Source: Patescibacteria group bacterium (lineage in GTDB: Bacteria > Patescibacteria > Paceibacteria > UBA9973 > UBA2103). From it: a DNA stretch of 64,000 bases. Under the pieces are notes generated by a model. It had not been told where the DNA came from. It saw nothing but the letters and a program-made list of their open reading frames with translations, and ran no database searches. This document shows positions 16,148-23,917 of this stretch, piece after piece. The position numbers and the translations under genes are program-made. The stretch lies in NCBI GenBank assembly GCA_004322365.1, contig SCTS01000003.1, positions 17,868 to 81,867 of the forward strand, written 5' to 3'. Position 1 is the first letter of the stretch, and each line of letters starts with the position of its first letter.

Positions 16148-17056
16148 ATGAAAAAACCTAGTTCTCAAGTGAAAACAGGCACGTTCAAACTCAAGTCGGG
16201 TCTGGCCGATATGCTCAAAGGGGGTGTCATTATGGATGTGGTAAATGCAGAGCATGCAAAAATAGCCGAAGATGCAGGAGCAGTTGCTGTGATGGCTCTA
16301 GAGCGAGTGCCATCAGACATCCGTGCAATGGGAGGTGTGGCTCGCATGTCTGACCCAAAGATGATTAAGGGAATACAGTCCGCTGTTACCATTCCCGTTA
16401 TGGCAAAATGCAGAATAGGGCATTTTGTAGAGGCACAGGTACTTGAAGCTTTGAGTGTTGATTTTATTGATGAAAGCGAAGTGTTAACTCCTGCGGATGA
16501 GCAATTTCATATTTCAAAAGAAAATTTCACTACGCCGTTTGTATGTGGTGCTCGTGATTTAGGGGAAGCTCTCAGAAGAATCTCTGAAGGTGCTGCAATG
16601 ATACGAACTAAAGGTGAGGCAGGAAGTGGCAATATTGTGGAGGCAGTACGGCACATTCGTACGATGCAGAGCGGTATTGCCGAGCTTGTAGATCTTCTCG
16701 AAAAAAAGAATACAAAAAAATTACAAATGCTTGCTCGTGAGTATAGGGTTTCATATGAATTGGTTTTGAAAGTAGCGAAGCTTGGGCGATTGCCGGTAGT
16801 TAATTTTGCAGCGGGAGGCATTGCAACTCCTGCAGATGCGGCGCTCTGTATGCAACTTGGTGTTGACGGTGTGTTTGTAGGTTCGGGGATATTTAAGAGT
16901 TCAAACCCTAAAAAAACAGCCAGAGCCATTGTCGACTCTGTGGCTCACTTTAATGATGCAAAAAAGATTGCCTTAGCAAGTGAAGATGTAGGAGAGGCTA
17001 TGAAGGGGCAAGAAATTTCAGCTCTCCAAACTCGTTTAGCAAGTCGTGGTATTTAG
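16148..17056 (+). CDS. pdxS: Pyridoxal 5'-phosphate synthase, PdxS subunit
   Basis: Synthase barrel of the DXP-independent vitamin B6 pathway, 302 residues. It condenses ribose 5-phosphate, glyceraldehyde 3-phosphate and ammonia from PdxT into PLP. Catalytic lysines correspond to K87 (VMAKCRIGH) and K155 (MIRTKGEAGSG); D30 is the ribose-phosphate-binding Asp; FAAGGIATPADAA and GVFVGSGIFKS are phosphate-binding loops. The gene begins 9 nt after tRNA-Ala, so processing of that tRNA would leave pdxS mRNA with an almost absent leader. The next gene encodes its partner. A complete de novo PLP route is unusual for a host-dependent small genome. Confidence 0.97.
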   Translation: MKKPSSQVKTGTFKLKSGLADMLKGGVIMDVVNAEHAKIAEDAGAVAVMALERVPSDIRAMGGVARMSDPKMIKGIQSAVTIPVMAKCRIGHFVEAQVLEALSVDFIDESEVLTPADEQFHISKENFTTPFVCGARDLGEALRRISEGAAMIRTKGEAGSGNIVEAVRHIRTMQSGIAELVDLLEKKNTKKLQMLAREYRVSYELVLKVAKLGRLPVVNFAAGGIATPADAALCMQLGVDGVFVGSGIFKSSNPKKTARAIVDSVAHFNDAKKIALASEDVGEAMKGQEISALQTRLASRGI

Positions 17057-17063
17057 TGCTTCC

Positions 17064-17660
17064 ATGCAATCTCTTACGGTAGGTGTTCTCGCTCTCCATG
17101 GCGATGTTCGTGAGCATGTAGAGGCAATCAATGAAGCTGTAGTCAATCTAAAAATTTCAGTCATTGTAGTGCTTGTTCGTACGGCAGGTGACTTGGAAAC
17201 GCTTGACGCTCTTATTATTCCTGGGGGTGAAAGCACTACACTGCAAAAACTGTGCGAGAGGGAAGGAATGTTTCAGAAAATGAAAAAAGTGAAGAATATA
17301 TTTGGCACCTGCGCGGGGGCAATTCTTTTAGCAAAAGAAGTTTTACACGCATCTGAAGGTCAGAAAACGTTAGAGCTTGTTGATATTGAAGTAGATAGAA
17401 ATGCCTACGGTCGACAGAATGAATCTTTTGAAAAGGTGATTAAGACTGAACTTGGTTCGATGAATGCTGTTTTTATTCGTGCCCCGAAGATTACTAGGGT
17501 AGGTAAAGGGGTTAAAGTACTTGCTAGAAATGGGGCTGAAATAATCGCCTGTGAAGAACGAGTTGGAGGCAGATACTATTTAGCGACATGCTTTCATCCA
17601 GAGTACACCTCCAGCACCTTTCATAAATATTTTTTAAAGGAGGCTTTGCGGAAGCGGTAG
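17064..17660 (+). CDS. pdxT: Pyridoxal 5'-phosphate synthase, PdxT glutaminase subunit
   Basis: Class I glutamine amidotransferase that supplies ammonia to PdxS. The oxyanion and nucleophile region is FGTCAGAILL (nucleophilic Cys about residue 83), with IIPGGESTT upstream and the His/Glu of the triad in CFHPEYT near the C-terminus. ATG 17064 (MQSLTVGVLALHGDVREH) matches the family N-terminus; the GTG at 17046 lies inside the end of pdxS and is less likely. The protein is 198 residues, usual length. It forms an operon with pdxS, separated by 7 nt, and ends convergent with mltG. Confidence 0.95.
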   Translation: MQSLTVGVLALHGDVREHVEAINEAVVNLKISVIVVLVRTAGDLETLDALIIPGGESTTLQKLCEREGMFQKMKKVKNIFGTCAGAILLAKEVLHASEGQKTLELVDIEVDRNAYGRQNESFEKVIKTELGSMNAVFIRAPKITRVGKGVKVLARNGAEIIACEERVGGRYYLATCFHPEYTSSTFHKYFLKEALRKR

Positions 17661-17666
17661 GGTAAT

Positions 17667-18728
17667 TTATTTTCCTTGACCGTAATATTGTTTGAGAAGA
17701 GCAACATGCTCCTTGTAGGTTGCGGTGCAGTGGAAGCCTCCTTTTTTGTCATGGAAGTAGAAGATGCAATCTGTTTTTTTAGGATTAAGCGCTGCAACGA
17801 CAGCGGCAACAGAAGGGCTTGCGATAGGAGTTGGCGGTAAACCAGAATTTAGATAGGTGTTGTAGCTTGATTTAATATATTTATCTTTTGGTGCAACTTT
17901 AGGCCACCATATATCGTTTTTTCCTTTGTTTGCAGAGCTTTTTGCATACTGAAGAGTTGCATCAATTTGGAGATTCATGTCATTCCAAATACGATTCCAG
18001 ATTATGCCTGAGATTATTCGCATTTCATCAGGGTCGCTTGTCTCGCGCTCCAAGAGGGATGCAATGGTTAGTGCTGTCTCCAATGGAACTATTTGGGCAG
18101 TGGAGGTCGCATAGCGAGAAAGTATTGTGTTATGAAAACGCTCATCCAAGGTTCGCTTGATAGCATCAAGATCATCACCGGCATTGACTTCATATGTCCC
18201 TGGGGCAAATTTACCCTCACCTAGAGTTGGGGCTTCCGTATTTGTATGGGTAAGAAACTCTGCGCGCTCTTCTCGACTCCAATCTAATGTTTTTCCAAAA
18301 GCTCGCGCAACCTCTTCTTGTCTATATCCCGGGTAAATGGTGACAAATTGCATTCCTGCTGCTCCGACAAGTGCATAGCCAGGCACGGAAGTGATGATGC
18401 TGGCGATAGTACCTAATATTCCCTTTGCCTTAATAGAAGCAGCAGATAGTGAGGGGTTTTCTTTAGTAAAGAAGGCATCTACTTCTGCATTTTCGTTGAT
18501 AGATCTTCCTTGTGGATTGACGCTGACAGGGAAAGGTTTAACTGTAGGAGTTACGATTTCTTGTTCCTGCTGTATTTGAAAGGAGAAAAAATAAGGGAAT
18601 GAAAGAACTGCGATACCTATAACCACAGCAATTACTGCACCCCAGAGCAGGAGTGGTTTTTTACTTGGCATTTTTTTCTTAGCCTTGATGTTTCGCGTCA
18701 AAGGTTTTGAGGCTGAGGAACTTGCCAT
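17667..18728 (-). CDS. mltG: Endolytic transglycosylase MltG (YceG-like), paralogue 1
   Basis: Membrane-anchored lytic transglycosylase that cuts nascent glycan strands, 353 residues. A basic cytoplasmic N-terminus and one membrane segment (about 27-50) are followed by a long linker. The YceG domain fills the second half: PGYRQEEVARAF resembles the LysM-like entry, then the catalytic Glu in IASLLERETSD, IISGIIWNRI, LQIDATLQYA, and SSYNTYLNSGLPPTPI. A TATACT box (18736-18741, minus strand) is 7 nt upstream of the ATG. A second, shorter paralogue lies at 47.6 kb. Convergent with pdxT. Confidence 0.9.
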   Translation of the reverse strand: MASSSASKPLTRNIKAKKKMPSKKPLLLWGAVIAVVIGIAVLSFPYFFSFQIQQEQEIVTPTVKPFPVSVNPQGRSINENAEVDAFFTKENPSLSAASIKAKGILGTIASIITSVPGYALVGAAGMQFVTIYPGYRQEEVARAFGKTLDWSREERAEFLTHTNTEAPTLGEGKFAPGTYEVNAGDDLDAIKRTLDERFHNTILSRYATSTAQIVPLETALTIASLLERETSDPDEMRIISGIIWNRIWNDMNLQIDATLQYAKSSANKGKNDIWWPKVAPKDKYIKSSYNTYLNSGLPPTPIASPSVAAVVAALNPKKTDCIFYFHDKKGGFHCTATYKEHVALLKQYYGQGK

Positions 18729-18757
18729 ACGATACAGTATAACGCTAGGAATGGATT

Positions 18758-19714
18758 CTAATCAGTTTCAAAAAGCTCACTCAATGATTCACCATTATTT
18801 AGGCGATTAATAGCATTTCCAAAAATTTCACCCACAGAAATAACTTCTATTTTCTGAGACAGTGTTTGCGTTTGAAGAACGCTGTCAGTTATGAATATTT
18901 TTTTAACGGGTGAGCGGTCAATGGCGGACATGGCACTTCCTGAAAGTATGCCGTGCGTAGCTGCAGCGTAGACTTCTTTTGCGCCGTTCTCCATAAGTAG
19001 AGCAGAGGCTTTTTCAAGAGTTCCACAGGTATCAAACATATCATCAATAATGAGTGCGATTTTGCCTTTTACATCGCCGACAAGTTTCATTGCCGTTACC
19101 TGATTGGGAATTTCGCGTTGTTTGTGAATAATTGCAAGATCTACATTTTTTGTTAATCGTTTTGCATATGATTGTGCACGACTTACACCGCCGACATCAG
19201 GTGACACGACCACGAGCTCCTCTTTTGCTAATGCGTCAGCAAAGAAGGACTGGAAGAAAGATATAAATACAGGTCGGGCGTATAAGTAATCAACGTTGGT
19301 GTCCCTGAAGAATCCGCCAATGGCATCTGTATGTAAGTCCATTGCCAAAATTTTATCGGTACCGAGTGTTTCAAGGAGTACTGCAACTACCCGAGCGGAA
19401 ATTGGTTCACGAGGCTTTGCTTTCCTCTCCTGCCGTGCGTATCCCATGTAGGGGAGTACGACGGTGATTTCTCGCGCAGACGCACCACGCGCGGCTTCAA
19501 CAGCGAGGAATAAGCGCATCCAGTTTTCAGCAGGTGGGTTAGTGGATTGAACAAGAAATACACTCTTTCCACGAAGATTCTCCATAAACTGAACATGCTG
19601 TTCGCCGTCAGAGAATGTTTTTAGTTTTATTTTCCCCAAGGAGGTGCCGAGCTTTGATGCAATTTTTTCAGCAAGAGGGTCGTTCGAGCCGAGGCTGAAT
19701 ATTGCGTAGTCCAT
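18758..19714 (-). CDS. prs: Ribose-phosphate pyrophosphokinase (PRPP synthase)
   Basis: Makes PRPP from ribose 5-phosphate and ATP for nucleotide synthesis and salvage. Motifs: FSDGEQHVQF (ribose-phosphate side), the flexible loop YARQERKAKPREPIS, metal-binding DLHTDAIGGFF, and the PRPP loop IDDMFDTCGTLEKA. With the start at 19714 (MDYAIFSLG) it has 318 residues, the standard size. The longer frame begins with a TTG that overlaps a TGA-TATACT extended -10 element, so the ATG is the better start. It sits upstream of mltG on the same strand with a separate -10 for mltG. Confidence 0.94.
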   Translation of the reverse strand: MDYAIFSLGSNDPLAEKIASKLGTSLGKIKLKTFSDGEQHVQFMENLRGKSVFLVQSTNPPAENWMRLFLAVEAARGASAREITVVLPYMGYARQERKAKPREPISARVVAVLLETLGTDKILAMDLHTDAIGGFFRDTNVDYLYARPVFISFFQSFFADALAKEELVVVSPDVGGVSRAQSYAKRLTKNVDLAIIHKQREIPNQVTAMKLVGDVKGKIALIIDDMFDTCGTLEKASALLMENGAKEVYAAATHGILSGSAMSAIDRSPVKKIFITDSVLQTQTLSQKIEVISVGEIFGNAINRLNNGESLSELFETD

Positions 19715-19839
19715 TAGTGGGGAGTATATCAAGAACTGTGTCTAATGTGTAACATTTTCCTCTTTGCGTGGGTTTATGTATTTAGTACTAGGATGCATGC
19801 GTAAAGGTGTCCCGTGTCTTATACTGCTTTAATACACTC

Positions 19840-20268
19840 ATGATTATCGTAAACCAACTCACTGAGGTTTCAGATCAAAACATACAGGAACTAGAGCTTC
19901 TCTCGGGTATGTTGCATGGCGATGAACGAAAATCATCGGCAGACGAAATTGCCCGCATACTCGGCAACCCTTCTATTATTTTTGTTGTTGCAAAAGACTC
20001 TGAACGCATTATAGGAATGGGTGCGCTCTATATACATCAGAAAGTTGGTAAAATAGGGTCATATATAGAAGATGTCATTGTTGATAGTGCGTACCGTGGA
20101 CAAGGGTTAGGTAAAAAAATAGTACAAGCTCTCATTGATGGGGCACGCGAGCGGGGAGTGGTATCAATTTCACTTACCTCACGACCAGAAAGAATTGCAG
20201 CGCATACTTTGTATGAAAAACTTGGTTTTAAAAAATATGACACAAATGTTTTTAGAATTACCCTCTAA
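19840..20268 (+). CDS. GNAT-family N-acetyltransferase
   Basis: About 142 residues from ATG 19840. The acetyl-CoA pyrophosphate loop reads VDSAYRGQGLGKKIV, the Q/R-x-x-G-x-G/A motif, preceded by the beta-bulge strand YIEDVIV and followed by the C-terminal LYEKLGFKKYD typical of GNAT enzymes. The substrate is not predictable; the acceptor could be a small molecule or a protein N-terminus. Upstream is TATACT at 19820-19825, giving a leader of only about 7 nt; a GTG at 19807 would precede the -10 and is rejected. The next gene follows after 12 nt, so it may be co-transcribed with the citrate-lyase-like pair. Confidence 0.85.
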   Translation: MIIVNQLTEVSDQNIQELELLSGMLHGDERKSSADEIARILGNPSIIFVVAKDSERIIGMGALYIHQKVGKIGSYIEDVIVDSAYRGQGLGKKIVQALIDGARERGVVSISLTSRPERIAAHTLYEKLGFKKYDTNVFRITL

Positions 20269-20280
20269 TAGCTAGCTCTA

Positions 20281-21426
20281 ATGTCACGGGTAAAAATTAC
20301 GGAATATCGAGCTAAGAAACTCATTCTCGGAGATTCATATACGGGAGTTTCTATTCACAATGGGAAAATTGTACTTCCGAAAAGTGGGCGATTTGTTGCA
20401 AAGGTTGATCAAGGTATTAAGAAGCGTTTTAAGCAGGGGCTTGTTGCCGTGGATGGTACATCCACGGCAATTTCTAAAAGTGTCTCTTTGTGGAGGAAAA
20501 AAGGTTTCTCTCATTTTCTTGTTGAGCCGTATGTACCGCATGAGGAGTCTGAAGAGCAGTACCTTTCTTTAGAGCGGGTGCGCACGGGAATACGAATATT
20601 GCATGCATCTGCTGGCGGTATTGATATTGAAGCGCATCCCGAGCTTGTGAAAACATATCTCATAAATCCAGCACTACCATATACGATAGTGCCGGGCATC
20701 CCAGAAAAATTCTTGAAACATCTTGTGGAGGTGTTTGAGAAGAACTTTTTCTCGTTTCTTGAAATTAATCCACTCGTTGTTCGGGGAGACGAAGTATATA
20801 TCCTCGATGCAGCGGTGCTCGTCGACAGCGCGGGAATATTTTTCGTCAAAAATGGATGGAGTGAAGACGATATTGTTGAGGGAAAGGCACGACATATTGC
20901 TGAAGAAAAAGTGCAGGCACTTCAAAAAACTACCCCTGCCTCTTTGAAACTCACCATTTTGCACCCTGATGGAGGTTTGTTTTTTCTGCTTTCAGGTGGT
21001 GGTGGAAGTATTGTTATTGCGGATGAGGCAGAACTTAATGGTGTGGGTCGCTCCATTGGCAATTATGGAGAATATAGCGGTGGTCCAACTCGGGAAGAAA
21101 CACATCTCTACGCACGAGAGGTGATCCAGCTATTACTTAATTCACCTGCAAAGAAGAAAGCCCTCGTGATTGCTGGAGGTATTGCAAATTTTACCGATAT
21201 TAAATCAACTTTTAGAGGTGTCGTTGATGCCTTGTCAGAGTACACGGGCACTCTCCGGAGAAAAGGTGTAAAAGTATTTGTGCGTCGTGGTGGGCCACAT
21301 GAAAAGGAGGGACTTTTGTATATGGAGGAGTATTTAAAAAAGGAAAAATTATTTGGTTCAGTGTATGGCTCTGAGGCAGTGATTACGAGTGCAGTGGACG
21401 ATGCGATAGCATTTATAAAAAAATGA
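20281..21426 (+). CDS. aclB: ATP-citrate lyase beta-type subunit (AclB-like, ATP-grasp)
   Basis: 381 residues, close to the about 398-residue AclB of two-subunit ATP-citrate lyases and the N-terminal part of animal ACLY. Visible hallmarks: the ATP-grasp region with FLVEPYVPHEESEEQY, FLEINPLVV followed by VYILDAAVLVD (nucleotide and metal binding), then the succinyl-CoA-synthetase-like domain with GNYGEYSGGPTREET, VIAGGIANFTDIKSTFRG and KVFVRRGGPHEKEG. It overlaps the next gene by ATGA at 21423, so the two subunits are translationally coupled. Most genomes of this group are thought to lack a citrate cycle, so its presence is notable. Family assignment is good; the actual substrate is inferred. 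Confidence 0.85.
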   Translation: MSRVKITEYRAKKLILGDSYTGVSIHNGKIVLPKSGRFVAKVDQGIKKRFKQGLVAVDGTSTAISKSVSLWRKKGFSHFLVEPYVPHEESEEQYLSLERVRTGIRILHASAGGIDIEAHPELVKTYLINPALPYTIVPGIPEKFLKHLVEVFEKNFFSFLEINPLVVRGDEVYILDAAVLVDSAGIFFVKNGWSEDDIVEGKARHIAEEKVQALQKTTPASLKLTILHPDGGLFFLLSGGGGSIVIADEAELNGVGRSIGNYGEYSGGPTREETHLYAREVIQLLLNSPAKKKALVIAGGIANFTDIKSTFRGVVDALSEYTGTLRRKGVKVFVRRGGPHEKEGLLYMEEYLKKEKLFGSVYGSEAVITSAVDDAIAFIKK

Positions 21427-23228
21427 ACATACTTGAATTAACACGGAAAGGAAGAACAAAGGTTCTCGTCATAGGGAATCATTCAGGCATTATTCAGTCG
21501 ATGCTTGATTTTGATTTTCTTTCAGGTAAAGACATTCCTTCTGTGCTGGGGATAGTTGCAGGGAATCGCAAAGCAGAAAAATATTTTTTTGGCACTAAAG
21601 AAATTTTGTTGCCATGTTATAAAAACATTCAAATTGCTTCGGAAGTCCTAGGTTCAAAAGTCGATTGGATGCTTAATCTTCAGTCAGGACGGCGTACATT
21701 TGAATCAACGGTTTCCTTTTTTGATTTTTTCCCAAAATCACTTGGGGCACACATATTTGCAGAAAATGTTCCAGAAAGTCATGCAACTGAGCTCATCTCT
21801 CGTTTTGGTAAAAAATATTTCATTGTGGGGCCTTCAGGAGTTGGGTTGTTGGTGCCGAACGCATTAAAGCTTGGTGCCATTGGTGGTGTTGATGCGGTGC
21901 AAATTAAATCTGGAGCACTGACAAGTGCTGGAAATATTGCGGTTGGTTCAACCTCTGGAGGGATGACTAATGAGTTGATTCATGCAGTTGCGCGTGCTGG
22001 GAAAAGGCTCTCGTTTGCCATAGCTATTGGTGGGGATAGATTTCCCGTTGTTTCTTTAACGCAAATATTTGCACTCGCTGAAGCAGATTCTCAAACAGAA
22101 GGATTTGTATATTTTGGAGAGCTTGGCGGTGTAGATGAATATGAAATTATTGAGCTCATTAAGGCAAAAAAGTTTACCAAACCCCTCGTTGCCTACATTG
22201 CAGGAATCATAGATGAAGCATTTGATGAACATGTGCAATTTGGGCATGCAAAAGCACTCGTTCAGACAATGGACGAAAGCGCTCGTGCAAAGCGTGAGGC
22301 ACTTCGCAGTGTTGGTGTTATTGCTCCTGATACATTTCCTCAGTTTCTTGATGCGCTTCAAAAACTTCCCGGAGGCGCGTATACTGCTGAGGAAATGGAC
22401 ATTCAACCGCTCCAAGGGCGCCAGAAAAGCATTCTTTCAACGAGAAAGGTTTTGGATATAGATGAGGGTCGTGTTTTTGTAAAAGGAAAAAAGCTTTTGA
22501 AAGGCAAAGAAAATGCGTTTGTTGACGCTACCTTGGGGGCTCTTCTAGGGAAACCAGTACGCTCTCCAGTAACACGAGCTTTTACCGAAGCCGTTTTTGA
22601 AATGCTCATAGACCATGGAGGAAATGTATCAGGAGCAGTGAACACTATGATTACTGCCCGTGCAGGGAAAGATCTTGTTTCGTCTTTAGCCTCAGGTCTT
22701 CTCACAGTGGGCCCTCGTTTTGGTGGAGCAATAAACGAAGCAGCTCGTTTGTGGATTCTAGGTGTGGTGTCGCAAAAAACAGGTTTGGGGTTTGTAGCTG
22801 AAAAAGCAAAAGCAGGAGAGCTGATTTTAGGTATTGGGCATAAGAAATACCGCGTTGGGTTGGCAGATCCTCGAGTGAAAGCTCTTGCTGAATTCGCAAC
22901 GCTTCTTAAAAAGCATCCGCATTATGATTTTGCACGGAGTGTTGAGAAAGCAACAACTTCAAAAAATGGAAAATTGATTTTAAACATTGACGGCGCTATT
23001 GCGGCATTACTTCTGGATATTTTGAGTGAGTGCGAAGGAATGAGCGAGCGGGAACTCCAAGAGCTTGCTGACGCAGAATTCTTTAATGCATTTTTTGTTA
23101 TCCCTCGTTCCGTTGGTTTCATTGCACATTTCATGGAACAAAAGAAAAACGATGAAGGTTTGTTCCGTCTCCCCGATGAACTACTGTTTGTGAGAGAAGA
23201 GACTCCAAAGAAAAATAAGAAGAAATAA
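21423..23228 (+). CDS. aclA: ATP-citrate lyase alpha-type subunit (AclA-like, with citryl-CoA lyase domain)
   Basis: 601 residues, matching the about 610-residue AclA. Residues 1-310 resemble the succinyl-CoA synthetase alpha fold; H275 in FGHAKAL is the phospho-histidine, and GSTSGGMTNEL and GELGGVDEYEI match ACLY. Residues about 365-595 are the citrate-synthase-like lyase domain: TARAGKDLVSSLASGLLTVG, the GIGH loop with H473, and LILNIDG with D523. The citrate-binding His of the usual SGAHNT motif is V406 here (SGAVNT), the one key residue missing. The C-terminus is Lys-rich. Active-site chemistry therefore needs testing; the family call is firm. Confidence 0.87.
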   Translation: MNILELTRKGRTKVLVIGNHSGIIQSMLDFDFLSGKDIPSVLGIVAGNRKAEKYFFGTKEILLPCYKNIQIASEVLGSKVDWMLNLQSGRRTFESTVSFFDFFPKSLGAHIFAENVPESHATELISRFGKKYFIVGPSGVGLLVPNALKLGAIGGVDAVQIKSGALTSAGNIAVGSTSGGMTNELIHAVARAGKRLSFAIAIGGDRFPVVSLTQIFALAEADSQTEGFVYFGELGGVDEYEIIELIKAKKFTKPLVAYIAGIIDEAFDEHVQFGHAKALVQTMDESARAKREALRSVGVIAPDTFPQFLDALQKLPGGAYTAEEMDIQPLQGRQKSILSTRKVLDIDEGRVFVKGKKLLKGKENAFVDATLGALLGKPVRSPVTRAFTEAVFEMLIDHGGNVSGAVNTMITARAGKDLVSSLASGLLTVGPRFGGAINEAARLWILGVVSQKTGLGFVAEKAKAGELILGIGHKKYRVGLADPRVKALAEFATLLKKHPHYDFARSVEKATTSKNGKLILNIDGAIAALLLDILSECEGMSERELQELADAEFFNAFFVIPRSVGFIAHFMEQKKNDEGLFRLPDELLFVREETPKKNKKK

Positions 23229-23278
23229 TTCCTGTTCCGTAGCCACTTGTTCTGAGTTATTATTGTCTCTACAGTATC

Positions 23279-23351
23279 GGGCGGTTAGCTCAGTTGGTAG
23301 AGCGTTCCCTTCACACGGGAGAGGTCACAGGTTCGAATCCTGTATCGCCCA
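23279..23351 (+). tRNA. tRNA-Val(CAC)
   Basis: Acceptor GGGCGGT/ATCGCCC, D-stem GCTC/GAGC, anticodon loop TTCACAC (anticodon CAC), T-arm ACAGG-TTCGAAT-CCTGT. CCA is not encoded. A perfect hairpin starts within its last bases (CCACACATAAT pairs with ATTATGTGTGG, 23349-23372). A 19-bp exact copy of its 3' end recurs at 23467. Confidence 0.95.
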
Positions 23352-23485
23352 CACATAATTTATTATGTGTGGCAGGATGAGAATGCCGGAGCGATGTTTT
23401 TAGTTTCGAAAAACCGTGAGGCGGGGTTGCGACCAAAGCGAGCGACGACGAGCTTTGAGTTGTGACCGAATCCTGTATCGCCCAC
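23334..23485 (+). mobile_element. Possible tRNA-nested element bounded by copies of the tRNA-Val 3' end
   Basis: The 19 bp from T-loop to 3' end of tRNA-Val (23334-23352) recur exactly at 23467-23485, enclosing 114 bp without an ORF. The interior holds the tRNA-overlapping hairpin, a GTTTTT/AAAAAC hairpin (23396-23414) and a CAAAGC/GCTTTG stem. Direct repeats of a tRNA 3' end are the footprint of site-specific integration, but no integrase is present. The interior shares a motif order with the segment after tRNA-Arg. Confidence 0.45.
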
Positions 23486-23519
23486 CAGTTCTTTTAAATT
23501 CTAATTTTCTTCCTCATTT

Positions 23520-23593
23520 CGGGGCGGAGTATGCCGGTAGTACATACGATTCGGGTTCGTATAGACCGAGTTCGATTCTCGGCGCCCCGACCA
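23520..23593 (+). tRNA. tRNA-Pro(CGG)
   Basis: Acceptor CGGGGCG/CGCCCCG with the C1-G72 pair typical of bacterial tRNA-Pro, anticodon stem TACGA/TCGTA with loop TTCGGGT (anticodon CGG, G37), T-arm CCGAG/CTCGG. This is the only tRNA in the window with an encoded CCA (23591-23593). Position 8 is G instead of the usual T and the variable loop is short. Confidence 0.88.
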
Positions 23594-23620
23594 TAGAGGT
23601 AAAACATATTTTTTATTCAT

Positions 23621-23691
23621 GGGCCTATAGTCAAGTGGTACGATGCTACATTCGCATTGTAGAGGCGCGAGTTCGATTCTCGCTAGGTCCA
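23621..23691 (+). tRNA. tRNA-Ala(CGC)
   Basis: Acceptor GGGCCTA/TAGGTCC including G3-U70, anticodon stem CTACA/TGTAG with loop TTCGCAT (anticodon CGC), T-arm GCGAG/CTCGC. The D-stem is short (GTC/GAT). No encoded CCA. Confidence 0.92.
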
Positions 23692-23845
23692 CAGAAATAA
23701 TGCGCAAAGCGCATATATTTCGTAGGATGTCGCATCCCTGATGCGACGCCACAAAGTTATCATTTGTGCTCCAGGGAGCAGGGCTCGCAGGAACTCTTTC
23801 AAAAAGAATAGTGACCTGAGGTCCAATTCTCTTTCTCGCACACTC
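23692..23845. other. Hairpin-rich non-coding spacer between tRNA-Ala and tRNA-Arg
   Basis: No believable gene. A run of inverted repeats is visible: GCGC/GCGC inside an AAAT..ATTT stem (23695-23720), GTCGCATC/GATGCGAC (23729-23747, 3-nt loop), CACAAA/TTTGTG, GCTCC/GGAGC, and GACCT/AGGTC. ORFs called across it on either strand also run through tRNAs and are spurious. Confidence 0.6.
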
Positions 23846-23917
23846 GCTTTCATCGTTCAATGGATAGGACATCTCCCTCCGAAGGAGAAAATCCAGGTTC
23901 GACTCCTGGTGAGAGCA
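23846..23917 (+). tRNA. tRNA-Arg(CCG)
   Basis: Acceptor GCTTTCA/TGAGAGC, D-stem GTTC/GGAC, anticodon stem TCTCC/GGAGA with loop CTCCGAA (anticodon CCG), T-arm CCAGG/CCTGG. CCA not encoded. Its last six acceptor bases and following sequence (from 23911) form a perfect 17-bp inverted repeat with a segment ending near 23962. Confidence 0.94.

Noticed and set aside
15911..16255. ORFs overlapping tRNA-Ala and its upstream repeats
   Set aside because: Their frames are explained by the tRNA and duplicated element, and they overlap pdxS on the opposite strand.
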